Positions 48,465 through 60,243 of a stretch of DNA of 64,000 nucleotides are shown here, one piece after another. Below the pieces are notes generated by a model, which saw nothing but the letters and a program-made list of their open reading frames with translations, was not told the origin of the DNA and searched no databases. Positions within the stretch are counted from its first letter, which is position 1, and each line of letters opens with the position of its first letter. This DNA comes from Castanea sativa. Its lineage: Eukaryota > Streptophyta > Magnoliopsida > Fagales > Fagaceae. Location of the stretch: positions 2,454,445 to 2,518,444 of the forward strand of contig NC_134015.1 of NCBI RefSeq assembly GCF_040712315.1, given 5' to 3'. Both the position numbers and the translations under genes were made by a program.

Positions 48465-50395
48465 TTGCATGCATTATTTAGAAAATCAAAACCATATTCC
48501 CTTCCTCATGTGGCTTTAACCTCAAGTAATAGAGGTACTTCTACTATTACCAATATTGTTTTCTATGTACTTTCCATTGCTGCTGTTGGGGATGGTGTTA
48601 TTGATGACTCCAAAGCATTCAGGAATACAGCCTGCAATGCTTCTTGTCCCTCCTAAATATTCTTACGGGGTAGAGTGTACAATTATCAAAGGGCCTTTTG
48701 AATCCCATCTCATCTTTCAGGTTGTGTTATCAGTATGGCTATAAGGTGAGATTTTTTTTTTCTTTAAGCCTGTTGACTGTTTTAATGATGAAAAACTCGC
48801 TTCGGGGCCTAATAATGAGAAGATTGCAGTGACTCTTATGGCACCAGATGGACTTGATGCAGCATCACCAAAAACTAGTAAGCAAGAGTGGCTGGTCTTC
48901 AGAAGTATCAAGGGGAATGTCATTACTAGGGGCTGGTCTTATATATGGCAGAGGAGAGAAATGGTGGAATCTTCTTGGCAGGCCTGATAAAGTAAGGCAT
49001 TTTAATTTCTAATATTACCTCATCAATGTTGACATCTTATATTAATAGTATAAATATAGAGGATTTTTAAGACAAACAAAAGTAACTACAGGTTATTTTT
49101 TGGATGTTAAGCTCTGTTGAAATTCTTTCATTGAAGTTTTTAACTAACGCAGGACATGATTTTCGCTTCTAGTTCCGATTTGAAATTAAGTGGACTTTTA
49201 TGAACAGCCCCAGGTTTCATTTTGGATTGATCAGTCAAAATGTCCATTTGGAATGGCATAGCAAATAATGACCTGATGATAGTCCCAACACGAGCAGAAT
49301 TCACTTGGAGGAGAAAAATAATGTGAAAATATACAATTCATTCATATCCACTGGTATATTATTCCGCAAGCTCTCAATTTCTAGTTCTTGTCTTCCCTAT
49401 GTTTTTACTATAATAAAAGTTCGTATTGTTTGGGCATATCCCTTTTATGCAGGTGACGATTGTATGTCAATTGGAAACAATTCTCACAATGTGGACATAA
49501 GTACTGTTACATGCAGCCAAATTTGTGGTACATTCACTGCTTGATACTAAAATTTCCTAGTTGAAAATATAGTCTGCATCCAAATTACAAGCTGTAAAAA
49601 AGTCAACCTACAAAACTTACTGCCATACAACACTCAGGGGTCACACTTGAGCTTATATTCACTTCTAGTTGTCTAATAGAATGTAGTGTATTAGAAAACT
49701 TCATTGTTTGTCTTTCTTTGTCATAGTAAAAGTCAGAGGTTACAAAAGCCTAGACAAAGGTTTCAATTTGCACAAATTTTAATCTGCTTTTGCTTAATTA
49801 AGTGGCGGAAAATCGACTAGTCACTTTTTCTGACTGATCCTTCTACCTGTGCAGCATTGGCAGTCTTGGTGTAGATAAATCTCGAGCTTGTATTCCGAAC
49901 TTCACACAGTGAGGGACTCAATCATCAAACACTCTACTAATGTTGTTCATATCAAAACATGGCTAGGTGGCTCAGGTTTTGTATCCAAGTACCATTCCAA
50001 AACATTCACATGGACCTTGTTCAAAACCCAATTATTTGAACCAATGCTACCTCCTCGGTAAAAAGTTCGCCAATCATACTTCTGTACTTTGCGTTTTTGG
50101 TACATGGACAATTGGACATGGTTCGAAACCCAATTATAAAAACCAATACCACTGCCTCACTGAAAAGTTCCCCGATCATACTTTCATACATATATGGTAC
50201 TTTTGACATAAAAAGCCCACCTATGAACATTGCTTGCAGTGATTCAAAGCCATGCACAAATGTTGACACTTTTGAGAGTGACATAGCTTTCCTGCCCAAG
50301 GAAAGAAACATATGAATCCATTTTGCTGGAAAGCTTATGGCAGAATTCACACAAGTACTCTTAGACCAGTTACTTGGCATCCAAAGAAGTTAGCA
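48465..50395 (+). pseudogene. Polygalacturonase (GH28) pseudogene 2, unit C
   Basis: Copy of 9540-11460. The N-terminal 'VLSIAAVGDGVIDDSKAF', the catalytic 'GDDCMSIGNNSHNVDI' and the shared CA insertion (49911-49920) are all present, so the gene was already broken before duplication. The internal ~102-bp exon duplication is also shared (about 50022-50210). Confidence 0.83.
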
Positions 50396-51588
50396 TGAGT
50401 AGATGATGATTATGGTGATTGGTGTTAAATAATAAGCTGTAATCGTGACAAGTTGATTTTGAGAATGATTAAAGGCCTTCAGGGTCAGTCTTCTTGTTAA
50501 GGTAAAGGGTCAAATCTCGACACTCAGAATGTTTAGAGCATGTCATTGAGCAATAGGGGTTTTATGAGTTGTTTGATGCATTTCTTTTGTGGAAATGATA
50601 TTTGTTTATTTACCTAAGAACCAAAAAAGACCAGCTGGTGATGTTTCTGAAATATTGTTTGCAAAAGCAAATCAAACTGATTATCCAATTATTACTTTTC
50701 TTGTTGGCATAGTTTTTGTCTTTTTTGGACTTCTTGATGAATTAAGTATATAATTCTTTTCAATTGGCATATTTTCACTTGATAAGTGAATTGTCTACGA
50801 GAGTATGTAGTTGTGTAACATATTCATAGGAGGGATATTTTCTTCCATGAAAATAATCCCATTTTATGCATTGGCATGTTTTTGGATTCATTGTTAAAGA
50901 CCAGGGCATATTCTTCATTCAGTGAGAATATTTGTGTACCAATAGTTATCAAGTTGAAATGATGCTTAAGTACTGCTACTAGTATAGGGTAGTGTGCTAA
51001 ATCACCATGTATAGAGTAGTGTTAAGAAATAGTTTCATGTCATTTTTATTTATTTATCTCATAATTTTTACTAGCTTTATAAGGTATGGAGCTAACAAAG
51101 TTACCTTTTTGAGTTCCACTTGTCATTTCGGTAATATTTTTAATCCCCCATCAATTTATACAATTTTTTTATTAGCTAGATCCCACAATAACTCATCCAA
51201 AATTAGTTGGTGTCAAAATATTTCGTATTCCTTACCAAATTAAAACGTCTTCTAGTACTGTGTTGACTATCTTGCTTCAAATCCAATCAAAACGGGTTAA
51301 CCATTAGTGATTAGGTAAACTACAGATAAAGTAATTTTTTACATTTTTTATAATTGAATTTATCATTGAAATGGTTCTCAAAAAAAAAAAGTTATCATTA
51401 AAATCACTTCTTTACCTATCAACAATTACTCGCGACATCTATCAAAAAATAAAAATAAAAACGATTACTCGCCACATTGTTAGTGAATATTTTTATGTAC
51501 CTAAATTTATATTTGGCGATTTGATTGCAATTGAAATCTGTCACTCACATGATAAATGCTTTCACGGCACCTATATATATATATATAG
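50396..51588. other. Spacer (unit C), no gene seen
   Basis: Colinear with 11461-12793. It has only one copy of the 53-bp unit and a very short TA run. Confidence 0.5.
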
Positions 51589-52325
51589 TTCTGTTAAAAC
51601 TTTGCTGTATTGAGATTTGAACCTTGCTTCATTCTTGTCCGAATTCCTCATATTGAGGCTTTTGTTAGCTTATTTCATTTGAGGTTGGAGTAGGTTTGGA
51701 GATAAACCTTTAAACTCCTCTTATTTCTTTTTAATAGATAGGAATTTTGAAAATATAACCGTTGGATTGCATGTTCTTATTATATTCCACTTGAGATAAA
51801 AAATTAATAGCTATGTTATTAATCAATGTTTAAATTTCAAGTTTTTGTAGTCTAAATTAAGCATAAAAAATAAATTTATGGATCGAATAGTAAATAACAT
51901 TCAATTAGTATGAAATTTGATATGCGTGTTAAAAACATAAAAAATATACAATTTAACTCTTAAAATTTCAAATTTCAATTTCTCAACAAAAAAAAAAATC
52001 AAAATTCACATATTAAGGCTTAGATTTTCAAAATTCACATCTAAAATTTGTCCTCGTTGGTTTTAGTAGCAGCTCCAATAGCTCTGTTTTTACTTTAGCA
52101 TTTTACCTGTTTTAGGATGGATGCTCTTGTTTTTGCATTGTTTTTGTTTTTTTTTTTTTTGTTTTTTTTTTTTTTTTGTGTGTTCTTCTTGATTTTTTTA
52201 ATGAAAGTTACTGATTTATCAAAAAAGTTATTCACAATCTCTTTCATTTATTTTGTGTTTCTTTTAGACTAACTTGTATGTATTATTTTATGCATTCATA
52301 CTAAAGTTTACATTTTTTGTTATTT
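51589..52325. repeat. Duplicate of the GH28 5' region (unit C)
   Basis: Colinear with 12794-13470. The GT run of the other copies is mostly replaced by poly-T at about 52141-52177. Confidence 0.6.
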
Positions 52326-52539
52326 AAGTTGCAGTGTTTTAGTGAGCATGTATGATAGCCTGCTAAGTGTTGGCAAGGGAATAAGAAACCTGCCCCCAAA
52401 CCCAGTCCATAGACTATTTTAACCTTCTTGCAAACCAAATTCTTAACAAAAGACTAGAATTTCTATTTGTTGTGCCGAAATTTTTTGTTTATTGTTTCAG
52501 TGTTTATCTCCGAGTTTATCGAGAACAAATTATTACTTA

Positions 52540-53043
52540 GGCTTCGTCCGTTTGGAGTGAAAATAGAGAGGATGAAAAACAAAGAGAGGAAAATAGACAT
52601 TTTCCACTGTTCGTTTGGAGAGAAAACAAAGGATGGAAAACCGGGAGAAAAATTTTCCTCCCAGGCCCACAAATATTTTCCTCCCAAATTGGGAGGAAAA
52701 CTGTTGGAGAAACCTTTGGGATGGGGGCTTTTACTAAAAAGCCCCCATCCCACCTGATGCTTTTGCTCTTTATTTTTTTTTTTCAACGTTATTGAACGTT
52801 TTTTTTTTCTTCTTCAACGTTACTAAACATTTTTTTTTTAACATTACCTGAACATTTTATATTATGTACTGAGTACAAATAAATTTATTTCTTACATATT
52901 ATGTAACAAGGGTATAATAGTCAATTTATATAAATTACATTTTTCACCCTCCCACTTTTCCACTCCTCCAACCGGACACACAAGAGGGAAAACTAAATAT
53001 TTTTTATCTTCCCACTTTTTCACCCCTCCAACCGAACAGACCC
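52540..53043. mobile_element. Tourist/PIF-Harbinger-like element (unit C)
   Basis: Same element and TTA-flanked site as 13704-14166 and 31918-32425. It keeps the internal piece seen in B. Confidence 0.7.
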
Positions 53044-53737
53044 TTAGTAATATACTGTGGAGTCCTTGTTGTTTTAAGGAGTCCTATTATCACCTATGAG
53101 ACCAATGTATAAGAAATCTATATCGGACCTTCAAGTAGGGCCATTTAGAAACTTGACTACAAGGTACATGTGTGATTCTCATCATAGACAACAAAACCAC
53201 TAATTGTGGCCCAAAAAAAAAATGTAAGGTTCAACAATTCTTGAGGAGTTGAAGAATTGAAATTGAGTCCAACATCTTTACAAAATAATCAACTCAATGA
53301 TTGAGTCCAGCCAATGCACTTAATGGGCCCTGCAATTGGGCCAAAAATGTTGACAAATGACCTTTGCAAGTTAGGAAGAGGAAAATTACAAAGACAATTG
53401 AGTTAAAAAAGAGTCGAAAGCTAGGACACTGAAAAAATTCCTTTTATTTTGGTTCCAAAAGTAAGAGAAATTTTATTTGAAACCGTATGATTTAAGGGTG
53501 TAACAAATTAGACATGAAAGTTTCAAATGTAACAAATTAAATCTTGAAGTTTCAAGAAAGCCACAAATTAACCTCGACTCATTTAAGTGGAATGAAATTG
53601 TGTTTTAGTTTAATATGGATTGAAGGTTTAATTTGTTAGCTTTTCAAATGCTTAAAGTTTAAATTGTTATTTTTGAAACAATAGTATTTAACTTGTTACA
53701 TTTCTAAATTATAGGATCTAAAATATAATTTTCTTTT

Positions 53738-55838
53738 TAATATAATTTGGAATGAGATTGAGATTTATATTTTTTTTTTAATAAATTCAAATTTAAAATA
53801 GGGTAAATTACAATTTACCCACCTCTGGTTTGGTTGAAATTTAAGTTTTCTATCTGTGGTTTTGAAATTTGACACTTTACTCACTTGAGGTTATCTTTAT
53901 TTTTTTTTCTTTCTTTCTTTCCGTATGGTACTTTACTTTCAAGAAATCAAGTACTAGATAATTTTTTTTTTCACTTTTTTTTCTTTTGTAAATTTTGTAT
54001 TATTAAGTGGATTATAAATATTTAAAATAGTAATTTGTATTTTGCGTACATAATTATTGAATCTTCAACAAATATTTATAGATTAACACATATTACTCTT
54101 AAATATAGTCACTCTAAGATTTGAATATGATCTAATAGTATTTTAGAACTTAACAATTCGATAAGTTATCTCTTTTTAAGAAAAAAAAAAAAGTTGAGTT
54201 TGAAATGAGTTTGGATTCATTAATAAGTATATGTAAAACAAATTTGAGATTAAACTGCTAAAATATAATATAATTTGGAATGAGATTGAGATTTATATAT
54301 TTTTTAATAAATTCAAATTTAAAATAGTGTAAATTGCAATTTATCCACCTGTGGTTTGGTCAAAATTTAAGTTGTCTACCTGTGGTTTGAAATTTGACAC
54401 TTTCCCTACCTAATGTTATCGTTATCTTTTTTTTTTTTTTTTTTTCATTTTGTATGGCACTTTATATTCAAGAAATCAAGTATAGGGTAGATTTTTTTTT
54501 TTTTTTTCAAATTTCTTTCTTTTGTAAATTTTATATTATTAAGTGGATTATAAATATTTAAGATAGTAATTAGTATTTAGCCTACATAATTATAGAATCT
54601 TGAAGAAAAATATATAGATTAATTATTACTCTTAAATATAGTCATTCTAAGATTTGAATGTGATCTAATAGTATTTTAGAACTAAACAGTTTGATAAGTT
54701 CTCTTTTAAGAAAAATAAAATAAATAAAAAAGTTGAGTTTGAAATGAATTTGGATTCACTAATATATCTGAAACAAAATTGAGATTAAATTGATAAAATT
54801 TAATATAATTTGGAACAACATTGAGATTTATATCTTTTTTTAATAAATTCAAATTTAAAATAGGGTAAATTACAATTTACCTACTTGTTTGGTTGAAATT
54901 TAAGTTGCCTACATGTGGTTTGAAATTTGACCCTTTACTCACTTAAGGTCATCTTTATCTTTTTTTTTTTTTGTATGGTACGTTACTTTCAAGAAATTAA
55001 GTAATAGGTAAATTTTTTTTTCACTTTGTTTTCTTTTGTAAATTTTGTATTATTATGTAGATTATAAATATTTAAGATAATAATTAGTATTTTGCATACA
55101 TAATTATAGAATCTTCGACAAATATTTATAGATTAATACATATTACTCTTAAAATAGTCACTCTAAGATTTAAATGTGATCTAATAGTATTTTAGAACTT
55201 AACAATTCAATACGTTATCTCTTTTTTAGAAAAATAAAATAAATAAATAGTTGAGTTTGAAATGAGTTTGGATTCATTAATAAATATATGTGAAACAAAT
55301 TGGAGATTAAATTTCTAAAATTTAATATAATTTGGAACGAGATTGAGATTTATAATTTAAAAAAAAAAATTCAAATTGAAAGTAAGATAAATTACAATTT
55401 ACCTACCTGTGGTTTGATCGAAATTTAAGTTATCTATCTGTTATTTGAAATTTGACACTTTACCTACCTGATGTTATCCTTATCTTTTTTTTATATGGTA
55501 CTTTACTTTCAAGTAATCAAGCATAGGGTAAATTTTTTTTTTTTTTAGTTTTTTATTTTTGTTGTAAATTTTGTATTATTAAGTGGATTACAAATATTTA
55601 AGATAATAATTAGTGTTTTGCCTACATTATTATAGAATCTTCAACAAATATTTATAGATTAATACATATTACTCTTAAATATAGTTACTCTAAGATTTGA
55701 ATGTGAACTAGTAGTATTTTAGAACTTAACAGTTCGATAAGTTATCTCTTTTTAAGAAAAAAAAAGTTGAGTTTGAAATGAGTTTGGATTCATTAATAAA
55801 AATATATGTGAAACAAATTTGAGATTAAATTGCTAAAT
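53738..55838. repeat. Tandem array of ~535-bp monomers (unit C)
   Basis: Monomers start near 53738, 54267, 54801 and 55323, the same number and order as in A, so the array was copied whole. It is cut by the Helitron-like element at 55839. Confidence 0.9.
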
Positions 55839-55845
55839 TCTATAC

Positions 55846-55915
<70 letters not shown>

Positions 55916-57189
55916 AGTGAAGCAAAGATAAACTACAATTGCAATTCTAAATTGGAATTCTAATCTACAATGTGCCACGTGTCAATGTAAATATGAAATT
56001 GGAGTCTGATTTTCCTTCATCTGTTGTAATTCCGATGTGTTTTTTTTTCCTCACCCGTGTATTTTCAGGTTCACCTCCCTTTTCCACACTCACATATCAG
56101 GTTCACCTTTCTTTTCCACACCCACGTATTTTCAGGTTTACCTCCCTTTTCCACACCGATTCAAGCTCCTTAATATACAACTCTCTTTTTCTTCAATCAA
56201 TGCTATGGAATTTCAAAAGAATCTCTCGGTATCAATAATGCATGTATTTGGGTATTTTTGTATCTTATATAAGAAGAGATTCTCCAGATATTCCGATTGT
56301 ACTTGTCTTTACAATTTTCATGGTCCTGGTTTATGCTCTGCAAAACGAATTCCAACCATTCCTAAGGTTTGATTACTGCTTTCTTTCATCTACCTATATT
56401 GTCGCTCCTTTTTGTGTAAATTTTTAATTGTTTAATTATATAATTTTGTGGTTTTCCTATGATTGATGTTGCATGTTTATTTTCTTTCATTTGCCTATAC
56501 TTTCTTTCCTTTTTGTCAATAATTTTTATTGTTTGATTATAAAATTGTTTTGTTTTCCTATCATTGATGTTGCATATTTCTTTTCTTTTTCATAACATGT
56601 TATCAGCATGAGTCTCTACCCAATTTTGAAAGGAAGTTGTAATCTCATTATTCTTCAAATATCAAAGATTATTTGTGTAGTTTTCTCAGCTTACTATAAG
56701 TTTTCTTATAAGGAATTAGTACTTATCCTATTTGCTTTTCTTTATGTTTTATGCTCATAATTTTAATGATTTTTAATTGATTAAATTTTTTTATGAGATT
56801 CACATTATTCTATTGTTATATATTGTTATGAGATGCACGCTCACATTTAATTGATTAAAATATTTTGCTAAAAATGGTTTGTGATAAAGCAACTTAATCA
56901 TAGCTATATGTACTGTGTATGAATCAACCTTGAATATATATGTCTATGTAGCATTCTTTCATTAGAATTTTGTATGATAAAAATATTTGTTAAAAAATTA
57001 CATAATGCTAAGTTTTATTAAACATGAATAAACGAAGTCTTTTAAACATGACTAAACTCATGATTAATAAATAAAATAAAATAAAATAAAACCAATAGTA
57101 TCACTTAGATAATAAAATGCAATATATTTATTTCTATTGTTTTATTAAATTATATTCATTCCCGTGCGGTAGCATGGGTTACATGCTAG
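55839..57189. mobile_element. Helitron-like element (unit C)
   Basis: Same insertion as 16991-18355. The 5' TCTATA leads into (TACA)n then (TA)n, to about 55911. The 3' hairpin CCCGTGC-GGTA-GCATGGG and CTAG-T are intact. The ~37-bp minisatellite lies near 56050-56160. Confidence 0.65.
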
Positions 57190-57812
57190 TTAATATAATT
57201 TGGAACAAGATTGAGATTTATATATTTTTTAATATATTCAAATCTAAATTAGGGTAAATTACAATATAATTTACCCACTTGTGATTTAGTCAAAATTTAA
57301 GATGCCTACCTGTGGTTTGAAATTTGATACTTTACTCACTTGAGGTTATCTTTATCCTTTTTTTTTTTCCTTTTCTTTTTGTATGGTACTTTACTTTCTA
57401 GAAATCAAGTACTAGGTAATTTTTTTTAACTTTTTTTTTTTCATTTGTAAATTTTGTATTATTAAGTGGATTATAAATACTTAAGCTAGTAATTAGTATT
57501 TTGCCTACATAATTATAGAATCTTCAACAAATATGTATAGATTAATACATATTACTCTTAAATATAGTCACTCTAAGATTTGAATGTGAACTAGTAGTAT
57601 TTTAGAACTTAACCATTCGATAAGTGATCTCTTTTTAAGAAAAATAAAATAAATAAAAAGTTGAGTTTCAAATGAGTTTGGATTCATTAATATATGTGAA
57701 ACAAATTTAAGATTAAATTGCTAAAATTTAATATAATTTGTTACAAGATTGAGATTTATATATTTTTTAATAAATTCAATTTTAAAATAGGGTAAATTAC
57801 AATTTATCCGCC
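57190..57812. repeat. Tandem array continued (unit C)
   Basis: Colinear with 18356-18980. About one monomer and a partial one. Confidence 0.85.
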
Positions 57813-58052
57813 TAATAAATGCTCTCACCGCACCCCCTCACTCACACAACATTTTTACATAAAACAACAACAGTCTAGCCGATAACAATCTAGGCTAATT
57901 TCCATACATAAGCATTATATAGTCTATAGACTCTACTAGTAAAATTATATATTGATTTTATTTAACTCCAAAACCACGCTAGAGAAATTTCTTTTCAATC
58001 AAATTCCTTTATTATATGTACTTCTTAAATTCTGTTACTTTTTTAATTCTTA

Positions 58053-58185
58053 GGTACTCTTGAAGCACGGATAATAGTTCTTTCTCCTCTCACATTCATG
58101 GTGAGGTCTACTCATTAAATTCATGATGGAATCCACCATGATTGTGAGAGGAGGGAGCACAATTTCTTTGTGCTCCGAGTGTACC
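58053..58185. mobile_element. MITE-like hairpin (unit C)
   Basis: The clearest copy. The ends GGTACTCTTGAAGCAC and the inverse of GTGCTCCGAGTGTACC pair, with inner arms 'ctcctctcacattcatgg' and 'ccatgattgtgagagg'. TA flanks both sides. Non-coding. Confidence 0.6.
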
Positions 58186-58484
58186 TAACAATTTTCTCTT
58201 TTATAGATGCACATACCTAATGTTATGATAACAATGGAAAGCAAATAAAAAAAATCATGACTTGTACTGCCTTCATGTGGTAGATACTAAACGGTATGTA
58301 TAGCCAAAAATACTATTCCGCCCTTCGCTACTTTTATATATTAGTGTAGATGATATGACCAACATGTAGCTGCCCCTTCATTCAATACAAGCTCTCTTCC
58401 CCTAACCTAGCTTTCTTCTCACAAACTCTCTCTAACCAACCAACCAAAACCTTCACACACTCTCTCGTTCCAAAGCTCTCTCAT

Positions 58485-58697
58485 ATGGAGGAGGAGGAGA
58501 ATGGTAGGGCTTTGTCTGACCTAAGGGAAACTGAGATCTGCTTGCTTGGACAACACAAGCTGGATGGTAACGGGAGTTATGTAGAGTGTTATGTGATTAA
58601 GGTCCCAGACCTTGAGGCTTGTACTCTGCCTTCTTATTTTTCTTGTCCTATATTCAAACAAAAACACAAGAAAAAGCAACCTTTGGCTTTGGCTTAG
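58485..58697 (+). CDS. Small conserved ORF, 70 aa, unknown function (unit C)
   Basis: Third copy, starting MEEEENGRALSDLRE. It has three replacement and no silent differences from the B copy. The same leader and Lys-rich tail are present. Confidence 0.45.
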   Translation: MEEEENGRALSDLRETEICLLGQHKLDGNGSYVECYVIKVPDLEACTLPSYFSCPIFKQKHKKKQPLALA

Positions 58698-58847
58698 TCA
58701 ATTAGGCCATTGCCTGAGGTGCCTTACAAGAGAAAGACCCCAAATTTTAGTTTGAATGTTTGTTTTATTGAAACAATTATTAAATTAAATCTGCAGTTTG
58801 CTTGGATAGGGCCAGGTCTTAGGCTAAGCCAATTTGGCCATCACTAA

Positions 58848-59083
58848 GGTTCCATTTGCTTGGAGGGGTGGAAAAGTAAGAGAATAGAATATGTAGAGAT
58901 GATAGAAAAGTTTTTAGCTCTCTCATGGTGTTTTGTTTAGGAGTGGAAAAGTTGAGGGGGGAAAAATGTAATTTTATTTTAATTTACTTTCATGCCTCTG
59001 CTAAAAAAGAGAGTTACAAATTAGGAAAGAAAAGCTAGATGAACTAAAAAAACAAAAATGAAACAGATGAAACACAACCAAAA

Positions 59084-59133
<50 letters not shown>

Positions 59134-59640
59134 GCATGTATGTATGTAACCATTCCAAACTCTAATGGCTTTGTTAGTCATAATGGATGAGCCCAAGATA
59201 CATTACGCATCTATGGCGAGCATTTATGCCAAAGAGTAACAAACCTAGCAACGGAAAAGAAGATGTTACACAAATCGAAGCATAAGTTTGTAATGTATTA
59301 ACCGTTACAAATAATAATGAATGTAGAGATTCGTTGCTCATTAAAGACAAGATGGCTATAAAGCCAAAGGGGAAGAGAACCAAAAGATACACAATTCTAA
59401 TCCCAAAAATACTCCCAAAGTTGAATTTCATTGTGATATTCCAATTAAATTCCATTCTAACTTCATCGTTGGAGGGTTTTGCCTTAGACGTATCCGTCCA
59501 CTTTGTCCATCTACATAGACGAGAACTCAACTGACGATTTTTTGCATCATCAATATATATAAGCAAATCGAATGAAAAGTTTAGAAAATGACAAAAAGCT
59601 AAAGAAGGAAATTTTTAAAAAAGGAAACAGTTGGGTAACA
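58848..59640. mobile_element. ~1.1-kb Tourist-like element, truncated (unit C)
   Basis: Left part of the element at 20021-21146, cut by the cassette junction. It contains a (TA)n run at about 59090-59128 and a deletion of about 56 bp near 59480. A 130-codon minus-strand ORF over 59174-59566 is not conserved as a frame in the other copies. Confidence 0.6.
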
Positions 59641-59642
59641 GA

Positions 59643-59714
59643 CTTGTAACATTTGACCTTGGTGGCAGCAATTCCAACCTTGTAACATTTGACCTTGGTG
59701 GCAGCAATTCCAAC
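59643..59714. repeat. 36-bp tandem duplication at the cassette junction
   Basis: Two perfect adjacent copies of a 36-bp unit starting 'cttgtaacatttgacc' at 59643 and 59679, immediately next to the point where colinearity with units A and B ends. Confidence 0.9.
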
Positions 59715-60243
59715 AACTCATGCCACCAAACACCATGGTTCAAGGAAGATTGGTGGGATTCTTTTTATTTATTTATATATTTTTAACTAAGTATGAGATA
59801 CTTAATGAAATAAAGATCAGGGTTTTCCTTCCACATTGGTTCTGTAGACGTGGCTTTTCTAGATATTCAATTCTTGAAATTTTGACATGTCAGATGATTT
59901 TTGTGATCTCCATGAGCGGGGAAAGCTGTGAAGATATGGTAGTATTAACCTGGAATAGCCTTAATTTGATTATAGCATGAAGCCTTTTGGTGATCTTGAT
60001 TTGCCTGTAAGTCAAAGTCTTGGTTGATTGCAACCATGTTTGTACAAAGGGCCTTTGGAACTGCTTCCACTGAGCTTGATACTCCTCCTAAATAACAGAT
60101 AACCTCTGTAAGTACAAATCATGTAGTATATCTTTTGGTTCTCCCATTGGTTTTAATGTCAGTATTTTTCATTACATTTGAAAACCAATAAGCTGATCAT
60201 CTCATTAGTCCTTTCTTGTTGGTAGGAAAAGCTTTTTATATAC
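59715..60243. other. Unique sequence after the cassette, no gene seen
   Basis: Not related to the cassette. An 86-codon + strand ORF at 59720-59980 has a hydrophobic start but no recognised domain. No transmembrane-domain exons of the adjacent ABCG gene were found on the minus strand. Confidence 0.45.

Larger units (their letters stand above)
38979..59640. repeat. Segmental tandem duplication, unit C (3'-truncated)
   Basis: This is the third direct copy. It resembles A in keeping the truncated CNL fragment, the GH28 pair and the long tandem array. Colinearity with A stops at 59640, which matches about A 20868 inside the ~1.1-kb Tourist-like element, so the LTR and SINE of the cassette are absent. 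Unique sequence follows at once, beginning with a 36-bp tandem duplication. Confidence 0.93.

Noticed and set aside
55793..55978. Ile-Tyr repeat ORFs over TA microsatellites (also 63578-63781)
   Set aside because: Translation of simple repeats, with no coding evidence.
59174..59566. 130-codon minus-strand hydrophobic ORF
   Set aside because: The frame is not conserved in unit A and differs in length in unit B (36222-36515). It lies inside a transposon-like element and has no recognised domain.
59720..59980. 86-codon + strand ORF after the cassette junction
   Set aside because: No recognised domain, no second copy for comparison, and an AT-rich hydrophobic start. Too weak to call a gene.
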